Source: Deltaproteobacteria bacterium
Lineage (GTDB): Bacteria > Myxococcota > UBA727 > JABDBI01
Assembly (NCBI GenBank): GCA_016764955.1
Contig: JAESQZ010000135.1
Span: forward strand, 1 to 9,471
Reading direction: 5' to 3'
Length of the DNA stretch: 9,471 nt
The notes beneath the pieces were generated by a model. That model was not told the DNA's origin. It saw only the letters and a program-made list of their open reading frames with translations, and did not search any database. The position numbers were made by a program, and so were the translations under genes. Below are positions 1 through 6,649 of this stretch, piece by piece (the first letter of the stretch is position 1; each line of letters begins with the position of its first letter).

Positions 1-1
1 A

Positions 2-577
2 AGGCGCCAAGAGCCTCAGCATGACTTTCAAGCTGATGCCTACGGGCAGGTTCAAAACCAGCTTAAAATCTTAGGCTATGAGCAGTATGAAGTCTCAAGC
101 TATGCGCTGCCTGGCCAAGAAAGCCAGCATAACCGGGTTTACTGGTCACAAGGCATTTATTTGGGCCTAGGCCCTGGCGCACATTCTATGATGCTTAATT
201 CAGATGGTTCTGTGACCCGTAGACATACGACTGCTAAATTAGGCGAATGGCAGGTTGATCCTAAAAAAGCGCCTTTTGAAGAAGAGCAGTTGAGCCCCAA
301 AGAGGCGCTTTTAGAAGCTCTAGCTTTTGGCCTGCGCGACCTAAAACGCGGCATTAACCCGAGTGATCTAGCCAAGCGCCACCAAAGCCCAATTCCTACT
401 GGTTTTGAAGATCTCATGAGTCGATTTGAAAACAGCGGCTGGATACGACATAGTCACCCTGGCGAAGGCCAGGGTCCAGATGCTGGCCTGCGCCAGCATG
501 ACAAGTATTTCGTCACCCCAAAAGGCGCAGCCTTTTTAGATGCCATCGCACGCGAAATACTAAGCTTGCTTAGCTAA
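2..577 (+). CDS. hemW: HemW-type heme chaperone / radical SAM protein, C-terminal part (5' end outside window)
   Basis: The frame is open from base 2 and gives 191 residues, about half the usual length of some 380; the N-terminal part with the radical-SAM CxxxCxxC cluster lies beyond the left edge. The match to HemW (formerly annotated as oxygen-independent coproporphyrinogen III oxidase-like) is clear in the segment reading YEQYEVSSYALPG, then QHN, YW and YLGLGPGAHS, followed by the C-terminal helical/winged-helix region (LLEALAFGLRDLKRGI, then YFVTPKGAAFL). HemW is known to bind heme and deliver it to membrane respiratory proteins. Near the C-terminus, fragment residues 151-168 are encoded by a palindromic repeat that sits between the strand ending GWIRH and the strand YFVTPKG, where relatives have a short turn. 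The 3' end overlaps the 3' end of kdpD by 18 bases in convergent orientation, so no separate terminator fits between them. Family assignment is firm; activity after the insertion is not shown. Confidence 0.93.
   Translation, partial: RRQEPQHDFQADAYGQVQNQLKILGYEQYEVSSYALPGQESQHNRVYWSQGIYLGLGPGAHSMMLNSDGSVTRRHTTAKLGEWQVDPKKAPFEEEQLSPKEALLEALAFGLRDLKRGINPSDLAKRHQSPIPTGFEDLMSRFENSGWIRHSHPGEGQGPDAGLRQHDKYFVTPKGAAFLDAIAREILSLLS
451..504 (+). repeat. Double-hairpin palindromic repeat, short copy inside hemW
   Basis: Two adjacent perfect hairpins are visible: an 8-bp stem ACCCTGGC/GCCAGGGT at 456-475 with loop GAAG, and an 8-bp stem ATGCTGGC/GCCAGCAT at 480-499 with loop CTGC. They are separated by only CCAG and flanked by GTC on the left and GAC on the right. 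The copy in fmt has the same plan, with a 26-base instead of a 4-base centre. It is read through in frame and gives a peptide rich in Gly, Pro and His. It resembles in kind the dispersed GTCAT...ATGAC repeats that produce MPAKAGIQ-like peptides in many proteobacteria, and the coding-sequence palindromes of Rickettsia; membership of either family is inference. Confidence 0.88.
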
Positions 578-3148
578 AGGCAAACTTACCGTAAAGCAGG
601 TGCCGCCTTCGGGTAGGTTCTGGACTGTAATTTTGCCCTCATGGGCTCTGATGACACCTTTGGCGACGGCGAGGCCAATACCAGCGCCCTGATCTTTGGA
701 GCCAGGGTAGCGGTAAAATCTTTCAAACACTCGGCCTAAATACTCTTCTGGGATTCCTGGACCTTGGTCTGTGACAGCGATGTGAATTTCAGAGCCAACA
801 GTTTTCATGCTTACTTTAATAGTTTTGTTCTCGGGTGTGTACTGTGAGGCATTTAGCAAAATATTAGCAAGTGCCTGTTCAACTAGCGCGACGTCGACTT
901 GGATGGAGGGCAAATTGGGTTCGGCCTCAAGTTGTATGGGCGTATGTTCTAAAGAGCGCTTCAGGTGATCGCGTGCAATTTGAAGAAGGCGATTTGGAGT
1001 GGTGAGTGTTCGCCTGATAGGGAATAGACCCACTGAAAGACGTGAAAGCGTCAAAAGATTGTCGACGACAAAGCCTAGTTTTTCGGTGGCGCTTAAGAGA
1101 TGTAGCCCCATTTCAATGCGCCGCTCTGGTAAAATCGTGCTGTCGCGGTCAGACATGATTGCCACGGCTTGCACAATCACGGAAAGCGGACTTCGAAGTT
1201 CATCAGCCATGAAGCTTAAGATAGATTTGTGAAGCTGGTTTACTTCCTGGAGGCGGTTGGCTTCCCCCGCGCGCTCTTTGAAAAGTTCTTTTTCTAAAGA
1301 AAGAGCTAATTGTCTTGTGAGCGTCAGAAGTAGGTTGCGGTTGGCTTCATTTAAAGATTCTTTTTTTTGGTTGTTAGGTTTGAATAAGCAGATACCTAAG
1401 GCTTCTTTATGGCCACTTAAGGGCAGGCACAAAGCCTTAGAGCCGGGCAGCGTGTCTGTTGACCAGCCGGCAGGCTTTTGATTATTCAGCACCCACTTTG
1501 CTAGGCCGAGCTCAGAATCACCTAGAAGTGGTTTAAGGGAGTTGTCTTTTCGTTTTAGGTGGATTTTGCAAACCCCATTTAAGTATGACCCAATTCGTAT
1601 TTCAAGGGCGGGCAACATGTCTTCTCGATTTTGAGCAGAAGAAATTTCTCGAATGGCTTCAAATAAAAGGCTCGATCGCTCTTCCCTTTGTGAGAGTAAG
1701 TCGCGTGTTACTTTGAGGCGGTTGCTTAATATGCCGCCCACTGCGGCTAAAGAAAAGTAGCTTGTTGAAGCAAAAAATAGACTTTCAAATTGAAGATAGT
1801 AAGTTGCGAAACAGGCTAGCAGTGCATGTGAAAAGACTGAGCCCAGGGAGCCTTGGAAAGATAAATAAGCGATTCCGAGGAGGTATAAAAAAGGCGCTTT
1901 AAAGAAAGTTACTGGAATCGTAAGCCCCATAAAGATCCAAAAGGCTTTTGCATAATCAGAGAATTGTATCTTGCTTTGAAAAAGTCGACCCCAATATGTT
2001 TTTGGAGATTGTTTTGATTTTTGATATCCTTGTACCAAGATGCTGATATCGTTTTGGTCATATACAAGCTCTTGTAATGTGTTTGTAAGCCAATGCTTTC
2101 GGGATTTTCCAATGACAATTTGAGTAACGTTTCGTTGACGCGCAATTCGCATGAGGGCTTGAGCTATATTTGTGGCGGAAACTGTAATGACCTCAGCGCC
2201 AAGACTGCGGGCTAGTTCTATATTAATGGCAAGTTGCGACTGTTCTTTTGAAGATAAGATATGACCTGTATTAACGTGAACAGCAATCCAAGGGCCTTCT
2301 AAATTAAAAGCTAGACGACGAGTTGAGCGAATGACATCTTGATTTGACTGGGTTTGATCAAGAGCTACCATGAGTCGGTCGACTGTTTGCCAGGGAGTTC
2401 CCGCTTCACGGGATGCTGTAAAGGTTTGTAACTCTGTGTCAACTTTTTCAGCGGCCAGTCTTAGCGCAATTTCGCGTAAGGCAGTGAGTTTTTCTTCTTG
2501 AAAAAAGTTTTGCGAGGCAAGCTCTGCATTTTCGCCCAAATAGACTTTGCCTTCTTTAAGACGCTTGAGCAATTCAGCAGGAGACAAATCAATTAGGCGA
2601 ATTTGGTAGGCTCGGTCTAGAACGCTATCAGGAACCGTTTCGCGAACGCTGGTTTGGGCTATTTGTTCAACAGAATCTTTTCTGCTTTCTAAGTGTTGGA
2701 CGTTGAGTGTCGAGTAAACATCAATGCCAGCGTCTAAGAGTTCAAAGATGTCTTGCCATCGTTTGGGGTGCCTAGAGCCGGGCACATTGCTATGCGCTAA
2801 CTCATCTACCACCACAATTTTGGGCATTCTCGCCAAGATACCATCTAAGTCCATCTCTTCAAAAAGGATGTCACGATACTTGACTTGGCGTTTTGGGATA
2901 AACTCTAGGCTTTTAAGTAACTCCTGAGTTTCGTGACGTCCGTGTGTTTCTACGACGCCAATAACAACGGAGTAGCCAGCGCTTAAGGCTTCTTGTGCAG
3001 CCATGAGCATGGCGTATGTTTTGCCGACGCCTGGGGCCATGCCTAAGTAAAGATGGAGTTTGCCGCCACGCTTACGCTTGCGCTGCGTGTTGATGGCTGC
3101 AAGCATGGCGTCGGCATCTGGCCGCTCGAGTTTATGGCCATGGTCCAT
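560..3148 (-). CDS. kdpD: KdpD-like sensor protein with Asp in place of the phosphoacceptor His
   Basis: At 862 residues this matches the full KdpD architecture. The N-terminal KdpD domain has Walker A GMAPGVGKT (36-44), VVETHGRHET (66-74) and VVVDELAHSNVPGSRHPKR (112-130). A Usp-like domain follows (about 285-375), then a compact hydrophobic region of about four membrane segments (400-475), a GAF-like region (about 490-620), the dimerisation helix (640-700) and a HATPase domain with N box NILLNAS (762-768), G1 DQGPGIP (794-800), FERFYR (808-813) and G2 GAGIGLAV (821-828). In E. coli KdpD senses K+ and phosphorylates KdpE to control the kdpFABC pump. Here the H box reads ADELRSPL: the codon at the usual His is GAT (Asp649), with the following Glu kept. 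No other His lies in register, so ordinary autophosphorylation is doubtful. The start ATG lies one base after the methyltransferase stop, with no clear Shine-Dalgarno sequence, suggesting translational coupling. Neither kdpE nor kdpFABC is in the window. Confidence 0.93.
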   Translation of the reverse strand: MDHGHKLERPDADAMLAAINTQRKRKRGGKLHLYLGMAPGVGKTYAMLMAAQEALSAGYSVVIGVVETHGRHETQELLKSLEFIPKRQVKYRDILFEEMDLDGILARMPKIVVVDELAHSNVPGSRHPKRWQDIFELLDAGIDVYSTLNVQHLESRKDSVEQIAQTSVRETVPDSVLDRAYQIRLIDLSPAELLKRLKEGKVYLGENAELASQNFFQEEKLTALREIALRLAAEKVDTELQTFTASREAGTPWQTVDRLMVALDQTQSNQDVIRSTRRLAFNLEGPWIAVHVNTGHILSSKEQSQLAINIELARSLGAEVITVSATNIAQALMRIARQRNVTQIVIGKSRKHWLTNTLQELVYDQNDISILVQGYQKSKQSPKTYWGRLFQSKIQFSDYAKAFWIFMGLTIPVTFFKAPFLYLLGIAYLSFQGSLGSVFSHALLACFATYYLQFESLFFASTSYFSLAAVGGILSNRLKVTRDLLSQREERSSLLFEAIREISSAQNREDMLPALEIRIGSYLNGVCKIHLKRKDNSLKPLLGDSELGLAKWVLNNQKPAGWSTDTLPGSKALCLPLSGHKEALGICLFKPNNQKKESLNEANRNLLLTLTRQLALSLEKELFKERAGEANRLQEVNQLHKSILSFMADELRSPLSVIVQAVAIMSDRDSTILPERRIEMGLHLLSATEKLGFVVDNLLTLSRLSVGLFPIRRTLTTPNRLLQIARDHLKRSLEHTPIQLEAEPNLPSIQVDVALVEQALANILLNASQYTPENKTIKVSMKTVGSEIHIAVTDQGPGIPEEYLGRVFERFYRYPGSKDQGAGIGLAVAKGVIRAHEGKITVQNLPEGGTCFTVSLPLAKQA

Positions 3149-3149
3149 T

Positions 3150-4058
3150 TTATGGGCTCACAGGGAAAAGGCGACGCTGCCTGCGTTCCTCTTCAAGCCG
3201 CTTGTGTGCGATATCACAGTAGACAGGGTCTTTTTCAATGCCAACCCAGTTTCTCTCCAAACGATCGCAAGCAAGCAGGGTTGAGCCAGAGCCTGCGAAA
3301 CAGTCTAAAACACGGTTGCCCGGGTTAGTGCCAGCCAAGACTAAACGCTCCATGAGCCTGAGTGGCTTTTGGGAAGGGTGTTTGCCGTGTGTTTTTTCGC
3401 GTTGCGGGGTTAGGGGTATTTCCCAGTAGTTCCGCATTTGTTTTCCACCGTTCAACTCTTTCATGTGCTGATAGTTGTAGGTCCATTTTTTGGCTTTTTT
3501 GCTGGTGTTGTTGCAAAGCCAAAGAATTTGCTCAGTACTTTCAGTGAACATGCGGCAAGTGATATTAGGCTGTGCGTTGGGCTTAGCCCAGATAATGCTG
3601 TTAACAACTCTCAAGTCCATACGAGCTGCAATCGAGCCGATTGTGTAAATATTGTGGTAGCTGCCAAATACAAAAATATTGCCATTTTCTCGAGTCACAC
3701 GGCAGATTTCTTCGAGCCACGTTTCAGTGAATTTTTCGTATTGGCTACTGGTAAAGCGGTCCCAGTCATCTTCAATGGTCACATGAGAAGAAAATGCCCA
3801 GGAAAGACCCTTGCGGTTTCTGGCAATATTATATGGCGGGTCGGTGACACAGGCATCAAAGAAATTATCTGGCCAAGTTTGCAGGACAGGAATGCTGTCG
3901 CCTAAGTAAAGCTGGTTATCCAAAGGATAGATAATGTCTTTGGGTTTTTTGGACGCTAAGACTGAAAGTGGCTTGGCTACTGGCTCATACTCCTTGCCAA
4001 TATCAACGGGTTCTACTTCACCTTTTGCCCAACTACTCATATCTAACTCTGTTAGCAT
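3150..4058 (-). CDS. Beta-class DNA methyltransferase (N6-adenine or N4-cytosine), no restriction partner in window
   Basis: This 302-residue protein has the catalytic motif DPPYN at 73-77, a middle region of about 170 residues likely to hold target recognition, then HPSQKP (227-232) and the AdoMet-binding motif FAGSGST (254-260). The order catalytic motif, recognition region, AdoMet motif defines the beta class, which includes M.MboII, M.RsrI and CcrM. DPPY most often goes with N6-adenine methylation, but base and recognition site cannot be read from sequence. The ATG overlaps the fmt stop by 7 bases and is preceded by a good Shine-Dalgarno sequence, AGGTGA at 4065-4070 with 6 bases of spacing, which supports this start over Met7. 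The gene is sandwiched between fmt and kdpD with no endonuclease or specificity subunit next to it, so it is an orphan methyltransferase or the solitary remnant of a restriction system. Confidence 0.93.
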   Translation of the reverse strand: MLTELDMSSWAKGEVEPVDIGKEYEPVAKPLSVLASKKPKDIIYPLDNQLYLGDSIPVLQTWPDNFFDACVTDPPYNIARNRKGLSWAFSSHVTIEDDWDRFTSSQYEKFTETWLEEICRVTRENGNIFVFGSYHNIYTIGSIAARMDLRVVNSIIWAKPNAQPNITCRMFTESTEQILWLCNNTSKKAKKWTYNYQHMKELNGGKQMRNYWEIPLTPQREKTHGKHPSQKPLRLMERLVLAGTNPGNRVLDCFAGSGSTLLACDRLERNWVGIEKDPVYCDIAHKRLEEERRQRRLFPVSP

Positions 4059-5056
4059 AAGGTCTCACCTACTTTCATCTCAAATCCGTTCAAGAGACTT
4101 GAAATAGGCATTTTACGTTTGCCCTCAAGCTGAGCCTCGCTAAAGCCAACCCATCCATGACGGGTCTGTACTATGAGTTTATTCCCCAAGCCCACAATTT
4201 GGCCCGGCTGAAGCGATTCATATTTGTCATCCCAGCGGAGGCTGGGATCCAGTTCACCTGGCGACCTATTCTGGATGCCAGCCTTCGCTGGCATGACAAT
4301 TTGGGCCCCAAACAACCTCAATTTCTTCCCTCCATAAACCCCATAACTCCCCGGCCAAGGCTGCATCGCACGAACATGATTGACAATCTGCTCTGCGCTT
4401 TGATTCCAATTAATATGAGCTTCTTCTTTTTGAACTTTATTGGCAAAAGTAATGCCTTCTTGTGGTTGCGGGGCTGCTTTCAGGCTGCCATCCAAAATTT
4501 CGGAGAGGCACTTAATCAATGTTTCAGCTCCCAGTAGTGCTAGCTTTTCAAATAAACTACCCGAGGTATCATCAGGGCCAATAGGCATTTTGGCTATTTC
4601 GTAAACATCACCAGCGTCCATCTCTGGGACCAGGTGCATGATTGACACACCGGTTTCAGCGTCACCTGCTTCTATGGCTCGTTGAATAGGCGCAGCGCCG
4701 CGCCAACGGGGTAAGAGCGATGCATGCACGTTTACAAACCCAAGTCTAGAGGAGCTTAATAGGCGCCCCGGCAAGATTTTTCCATAGGCGACTACAATGC
4801 CCAAATCAATATTTTGCTCAGCAAAGCAATCTATCCAATCAGACTTTATTCTCTCTGGCTGCCAGACTTTTAGGCCGAGCTCTTCAGCTTTGACTTTAGT
4901 AGCTGGCGGATGGGTTTTGTGCCCACGATTACTGGGTTTGTCTGGCTGGCAAACAAGGCCCACAAGCTCGTGCCCATGGCTTCGAGCAAACTCGTGAGCA
5001 GCTGCTAAGCAGAGCACGGCAAAATCAGGCGTGCCAAAAAATATTAACTTGGACAT
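4052..5056 (-). CDS. fmt: Methionyl-tRNA formyltransferase with an in-frame palindromic-repeat insertion
   Basis: Fmt transfers a formyl group from 10-formyltetrahydrofolate to Met-tRNAfMet for translation initiation. The 334-residue product starts MSKLIFFGTPDFA and carries the catalytic block NVHASLLPRWRGAAPIQ with Asn109 and His111, and Asp147 in EMDAGD; the C-terminal tRNA-binding domain begins near residue 205. A longer frame from a TTG at 5092 exists, but the ATG at 5056 has the Shine-Dalgarno sequence AGAGGA at 5063-5068 and matches family N-termini, so I chose it. Residues 253-278 are encoded by a palindromic repeat between the strand LRLFGAQI and LQPGQIVG, where relatives have a short linker. 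The reading frame continues normally on both sides and the domain ends with the expected LLNGFEMKVGE. The usual partner def is not upstream: apaH is divergent there. The gene overlaps the downstream methyltransferase by 7 bases. Confidence 0.96.
   Translation of the reverse strand: MSKLIFFGTPDFAVLCLAAAHEFARSHGHELVGLVCQPDKPSNRGHKTHPPATKVKAEELGLKVWQPERIKSDWIDCFAEQNIDLGIVVAYGKILPGRLLSSSRLGFVNVHASLLPRWRGAAPIQRAIEAGDAETGVSIMHLVPEMDAGDVYEIAKMPIGPDDTSGSLFEKLALLGAETLIKCLSEILDGSLKAAPQPQEGITFANKVQKEEAHINWNQSAEQIVNHVRAMQPWPGSYGVYGGKKLRLFGAQIVMPAKAGIQNRSPGELDPSLRWDDKYESLQPGQIVGLGNKLIVQTRHGWVGFSEAQLEGKRKMPISSLLNGFEMKVGETLC
4224..4299 (-). repeat. Double-hairpin palindromic repeat, long copy inside fmt
   Basis: The 76-base element runs from TTGTCAT to ATGACAA. 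Its two 29-base ends are inverted copies of each other with 26 of 29 matches, and each end also folds by itself: an 8-bp stem ATCCCAGC/GCTGGGAT at 4229-4248 and an 8-bp stem ATGCCAGC/GCTGGCAT at 4275-4294, both with 4-base loops. The 26-base centre is 4249-4274. The core from GTCAT to ATGAC is 72 bases, 24 codons. On the minus strand it encodes a MPAKAGIQ-like peptide (residues 255-262) inside Fmt. On the plus strand it gives the equivalent VIPAEAGIQ in an antisense frame, a known hallmark of this type of dispersed repeat. Confidence 0.93.
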
Positions 5057-5062
5057 TCGAAT

Positions 5063-5068
5063 TCCTCT
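5063..5068 (-). promoter_or_regulatory. Shine-Dalgarno sequence of fmt
   Basis: On the minus strand AGAGGA lies 6 bases before the ATG at 5056. It decides the start in favour of this ATG over the upstream in-frame TTG at 5092. Confidence 0.7.
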
Positions 5069-5071
5069 ATT

Positions 5072-5089
5072 AAACTTTACGCAAAGTTT
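5072..5089. promoter_or_regulatory. Perfect 7-bp inverted repeat between fmt and apaH, possible operator
   Basis: AAACTTT and AAAGTTT are separated by ACGC, in the middle of the 58-base divergent region. A site here could act on fmt, apaH or both. It could also be a leader hairpin for apaH. No regulator gene is adjacent, so function is inference from position and symmetry. Confidence 0.4.
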
Positions 5090-5114
5090 CAAATGTGTCA
5101 GATTTTTTTAAATC

Positions 5115-5927
5115 ATGGCCACATATGCAATCGGTGACATTCAGGGTTGTTATAAAACTTTTAGACGCTTACTCAAGCGATTTAAGTTTGATAGCAAAAA
5201 AGACCAGCTTTTCTTAGCGGGTGACCTCATTAGTCGTGGTACGCAGTCGCTAGATGTTTTGCGTTTTGTTCAAGACTTGAGAGAAAAAGCTGTTTGCGTA
5301 TTAGGTAATCACGAAGTTCACTTGTTGGCTTTGTATCACGGTGTCAAAGCGCGCGAAGATAAAACCAAAACGCTTTGGCCTATTTTAGAAGCCAGAGACT
5401 GCAATGATTTAATTGCGATGCTGAAATCTTGGCCCTTAATGCATGTGAGTAAAAAAAATGTTTTGGTTCATGCGGGTGTTTTGCCAGCTTGGCGTGTTCA
5501 AGATGCTCGGCGTGAGGCCGGGGCAATTGAGCGAATTTTAAGAGGACCTAAGGTAGAGATTTTCTTGGAAAAACTTTATTCTGGTGAAAAGCCAACCCGT
5601 TGGCGAGAAAGCTTAACTGGTTTTGAACGGCATGCGCTGGCTTTGCATTCTTTTGTGCACATGCGGCTTTGTCGAGGTGCTAACACCATAGTTTGGGGTT
5701 TTACGGGCGAGCCCCAAGGTGCCCCTAAGGGTGCTAAGCCTTGGTATATGATTAAAAATAGAATGAATAATGATCACCAAATACTATTTGGCCACTGGTC
5801 CGCATTGGGTTTGCGTGTGTTTGCAAACTGCGTGGCTTTGGACTCAGGCTGTATTTGGGGTCGAACTTTAAGTGCATATCGAATTGAAGATGGAGCTATA
5901 TTTGTTGAACCGTCAGCTGAACGTTAA
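5115..5927 (+). CDS. apaH: Bis(5'-nucleosyl)-tetraphosphatase, symmetrical (ApaH)
   Basis: ApaH hydrolyses diadenosine tetraphosphate to two ADP, limiting the stress-linked dinucleotide made mainly by aminoacyl-tRNA synthetases. The 270 residues match the family's usual length. The metallophosphatase motifs are complete: GDIQGC (7-12), GDLISRG (36-42), GNHE (64-67), VHAGVLPAW (118-126) and FGHWSALG (225-232), then the family ending ALDSGCIWGRTL (241-252). The start ATG is preceded by a T-rich stretch and no recognisable Shine-Dalgarno sequence. It is divergent from fmt with 58 bases between the starts. The 3' end overlaps the hydrolase gene by 38 bases in another frame, suggesting joint transcription. 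In E. coli apaH follows apaG and ksgA; that neighbourhood is not present here. Confidence 0.96.
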   Translation: MATYAIGDIQGCYKTFRRLLKRFKFDSKKDQLFLAGDLISRGTQSLDVLRFVQDLREKAVCVLGNHEVHLLALYHGVKAREDKTKTLWPILEARDCNDLIAMLKSWPLMHVSKKNVLVHAGVLPAWRVQDARREAGAIERILRGPKVEIFLEKLYSGEKPTRWRESLTGFERHALALHSFVHMRLCRGANTIVWGFTGEPQGAPKGAKPWYMIKNRMNNDHQILFGHWSALGLRVFANCVALDSGCIWGRTLSAYRIEDGAIFVEPSAER

Positions 5928-6642
5928 AGGCTATAAAATTCACTATCTGCATGCTGGAAAGCAACATAACGTCAAAGAGACACGTGTTTTTTTGCATGGC
6001 TGGGCGTTAAGAGGCCGTGCTTTTGAAAAGTTGGTCAAAGCGCTTGGAGAAGATTACCAGGTTATTGCACCAGACTTGCCAGGGTTTGGAAAATCAGACA
6101 TTCCGTATTTTTGGGGTTTTGAAGCTTATGCGCAGTTTATCTGTGATTTTTTAGATGAGCTAGGTTTAGAAAAAGTGCATTTGATGGGCCAGTCTATGGG
6201 TGGCGGTATTGCGCTCGCTACAGCTGCCTTACATCCTGAGCGCGTTCAAAGTGTGATGGCGATGAACAGTGCAGGTGTTCCAATGACAAAAGGCAGGCCT
6301 TCGCTTTTAAAGCGTTTCAAGGAAATATGGGCTCAGGGTTATAATCATCATCTGACGACAGCTTTGCTGAGCGATTTGTTCAGGCGTCCTCGAAAACTTT
6401 TGCGCTTAGCCAAAGTCCCTATGAAACATGATTTGCGGCCATTGTTGCCCCGAATAAAAGCGCCCGTGTTGCTTGCCTGGGGAGATTTGGACCATATGTA
6501 TCCTGTTGAATTCGCTCAGGAGATGGCCAAGTTAATCCCCAATGCTCGTGTCGAAATTATTCACGGTGGGCATCATGAACGGGGATTAATATGGCCGGAA
6601 ATTTATCGCAAGCTTGAAAAAGAATTTGCGGAGTCGCTCTAA
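5890..6642 (+). CDS. Alpha/beta-hydrolase, substrate unknown
   Basis: The 250-residue product has the alpha/beta-hydrolase fold markers: an oxyanion-hole strand VFLHGWAL (33-40), DLPGFGKSD (62-70), the nucleophile elbow GQSMGG with Ser102 (100-105), the acid region GDLDHMYP (Asp199 or Asp201) and the catalytic-His region GGHHERG (His228 most likely). It is therefore probably an active serine hydrolase of the carboxylesterase/BioH-like superfamily, but that superfamily is too broad to name a substrate. No signal peptide is evident, so it is likely cytoplasmic. I chose the ATG at 5890 over an upstream in-frame GTG at 5872, because residues from about 11 onwards (NVKGYKIHYLHAG) already cover the usual first strand. 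There is no convincing Shine-Dalgarno sequence; the 38-base overlap suggests translational coupling with apaH. It ends 7 bases from the convergent trmL-like stop. Confidence 0.88.
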   Translation: MELYLLNRQLNVKGYKIHYLHAGKQHNVKETRVFLHGWALRGRAFEKLVKALGEDYQVIAPDLPGFGKSDIPYFWGFEAYAQFICDFLDELGLEKVHLMGQSMGGGIALATAALHPERVQSVMAMNSAGVPMTKGRPSLLKRFKEIWAQGYNHHLTTALLSDLFRRPRKLLRLAKVPMKHDLRPLLPRIKAPVLLAWGDLDHMYPVEFAQEMAKLIPNARVEIIHGGHHERGLIWPEIYRKLEKEFAESL

Positions 6643-6649
6643 CCCGCCA

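Noticed and set aside
558..580. CTAAG/CTTAG hairpin in the hemW/kdpD overlap as a terminator
   Set aside because: The stem is 5 bp, inside both coding ends, and no T-run follows.
3438..3905. 155-residue open frame on the plus strand opposite the methyltransferase gene
   Set aside because: It is antisense to a well-conserved gene with complete motifs and has no family features of its own.
3150..4058. A restriction-modification or other defence system
   Set aside because: Only the methyltransferase is present; all neighbours are housekeeping or sensor genes.
4157..4537. Plus-strand open frame containing VIPAEAGIQ
   Set aside because: It is antisense to fmt; the peptide arises because the palindromic repeat is readable on both strands.
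5057..5092. N-terminal extension of Fmt from a TTG at 5092
   Set aside because: The ATG at 5056 has a Shine-Dalgarno sequence and matches family N-termini; the extension would run through the intergenic inverted repeat.
5074..5101. Possible fmt promoter, CTGACA at 5096-5101 and TAAAGT at 5074-5079 on the minus strand, 16-base spacer
   Set aside because: The implied transcription start falls inside the Shine-Dalgarno sequence of fmt, so it would not give a usable leader.
5938..5940. ATT start for the hydrolase with AAAGG upstream, after the apaH stop
   Set aside because: ATT starts are very rare and this would remove the first beta-strand residues that fit the fold.
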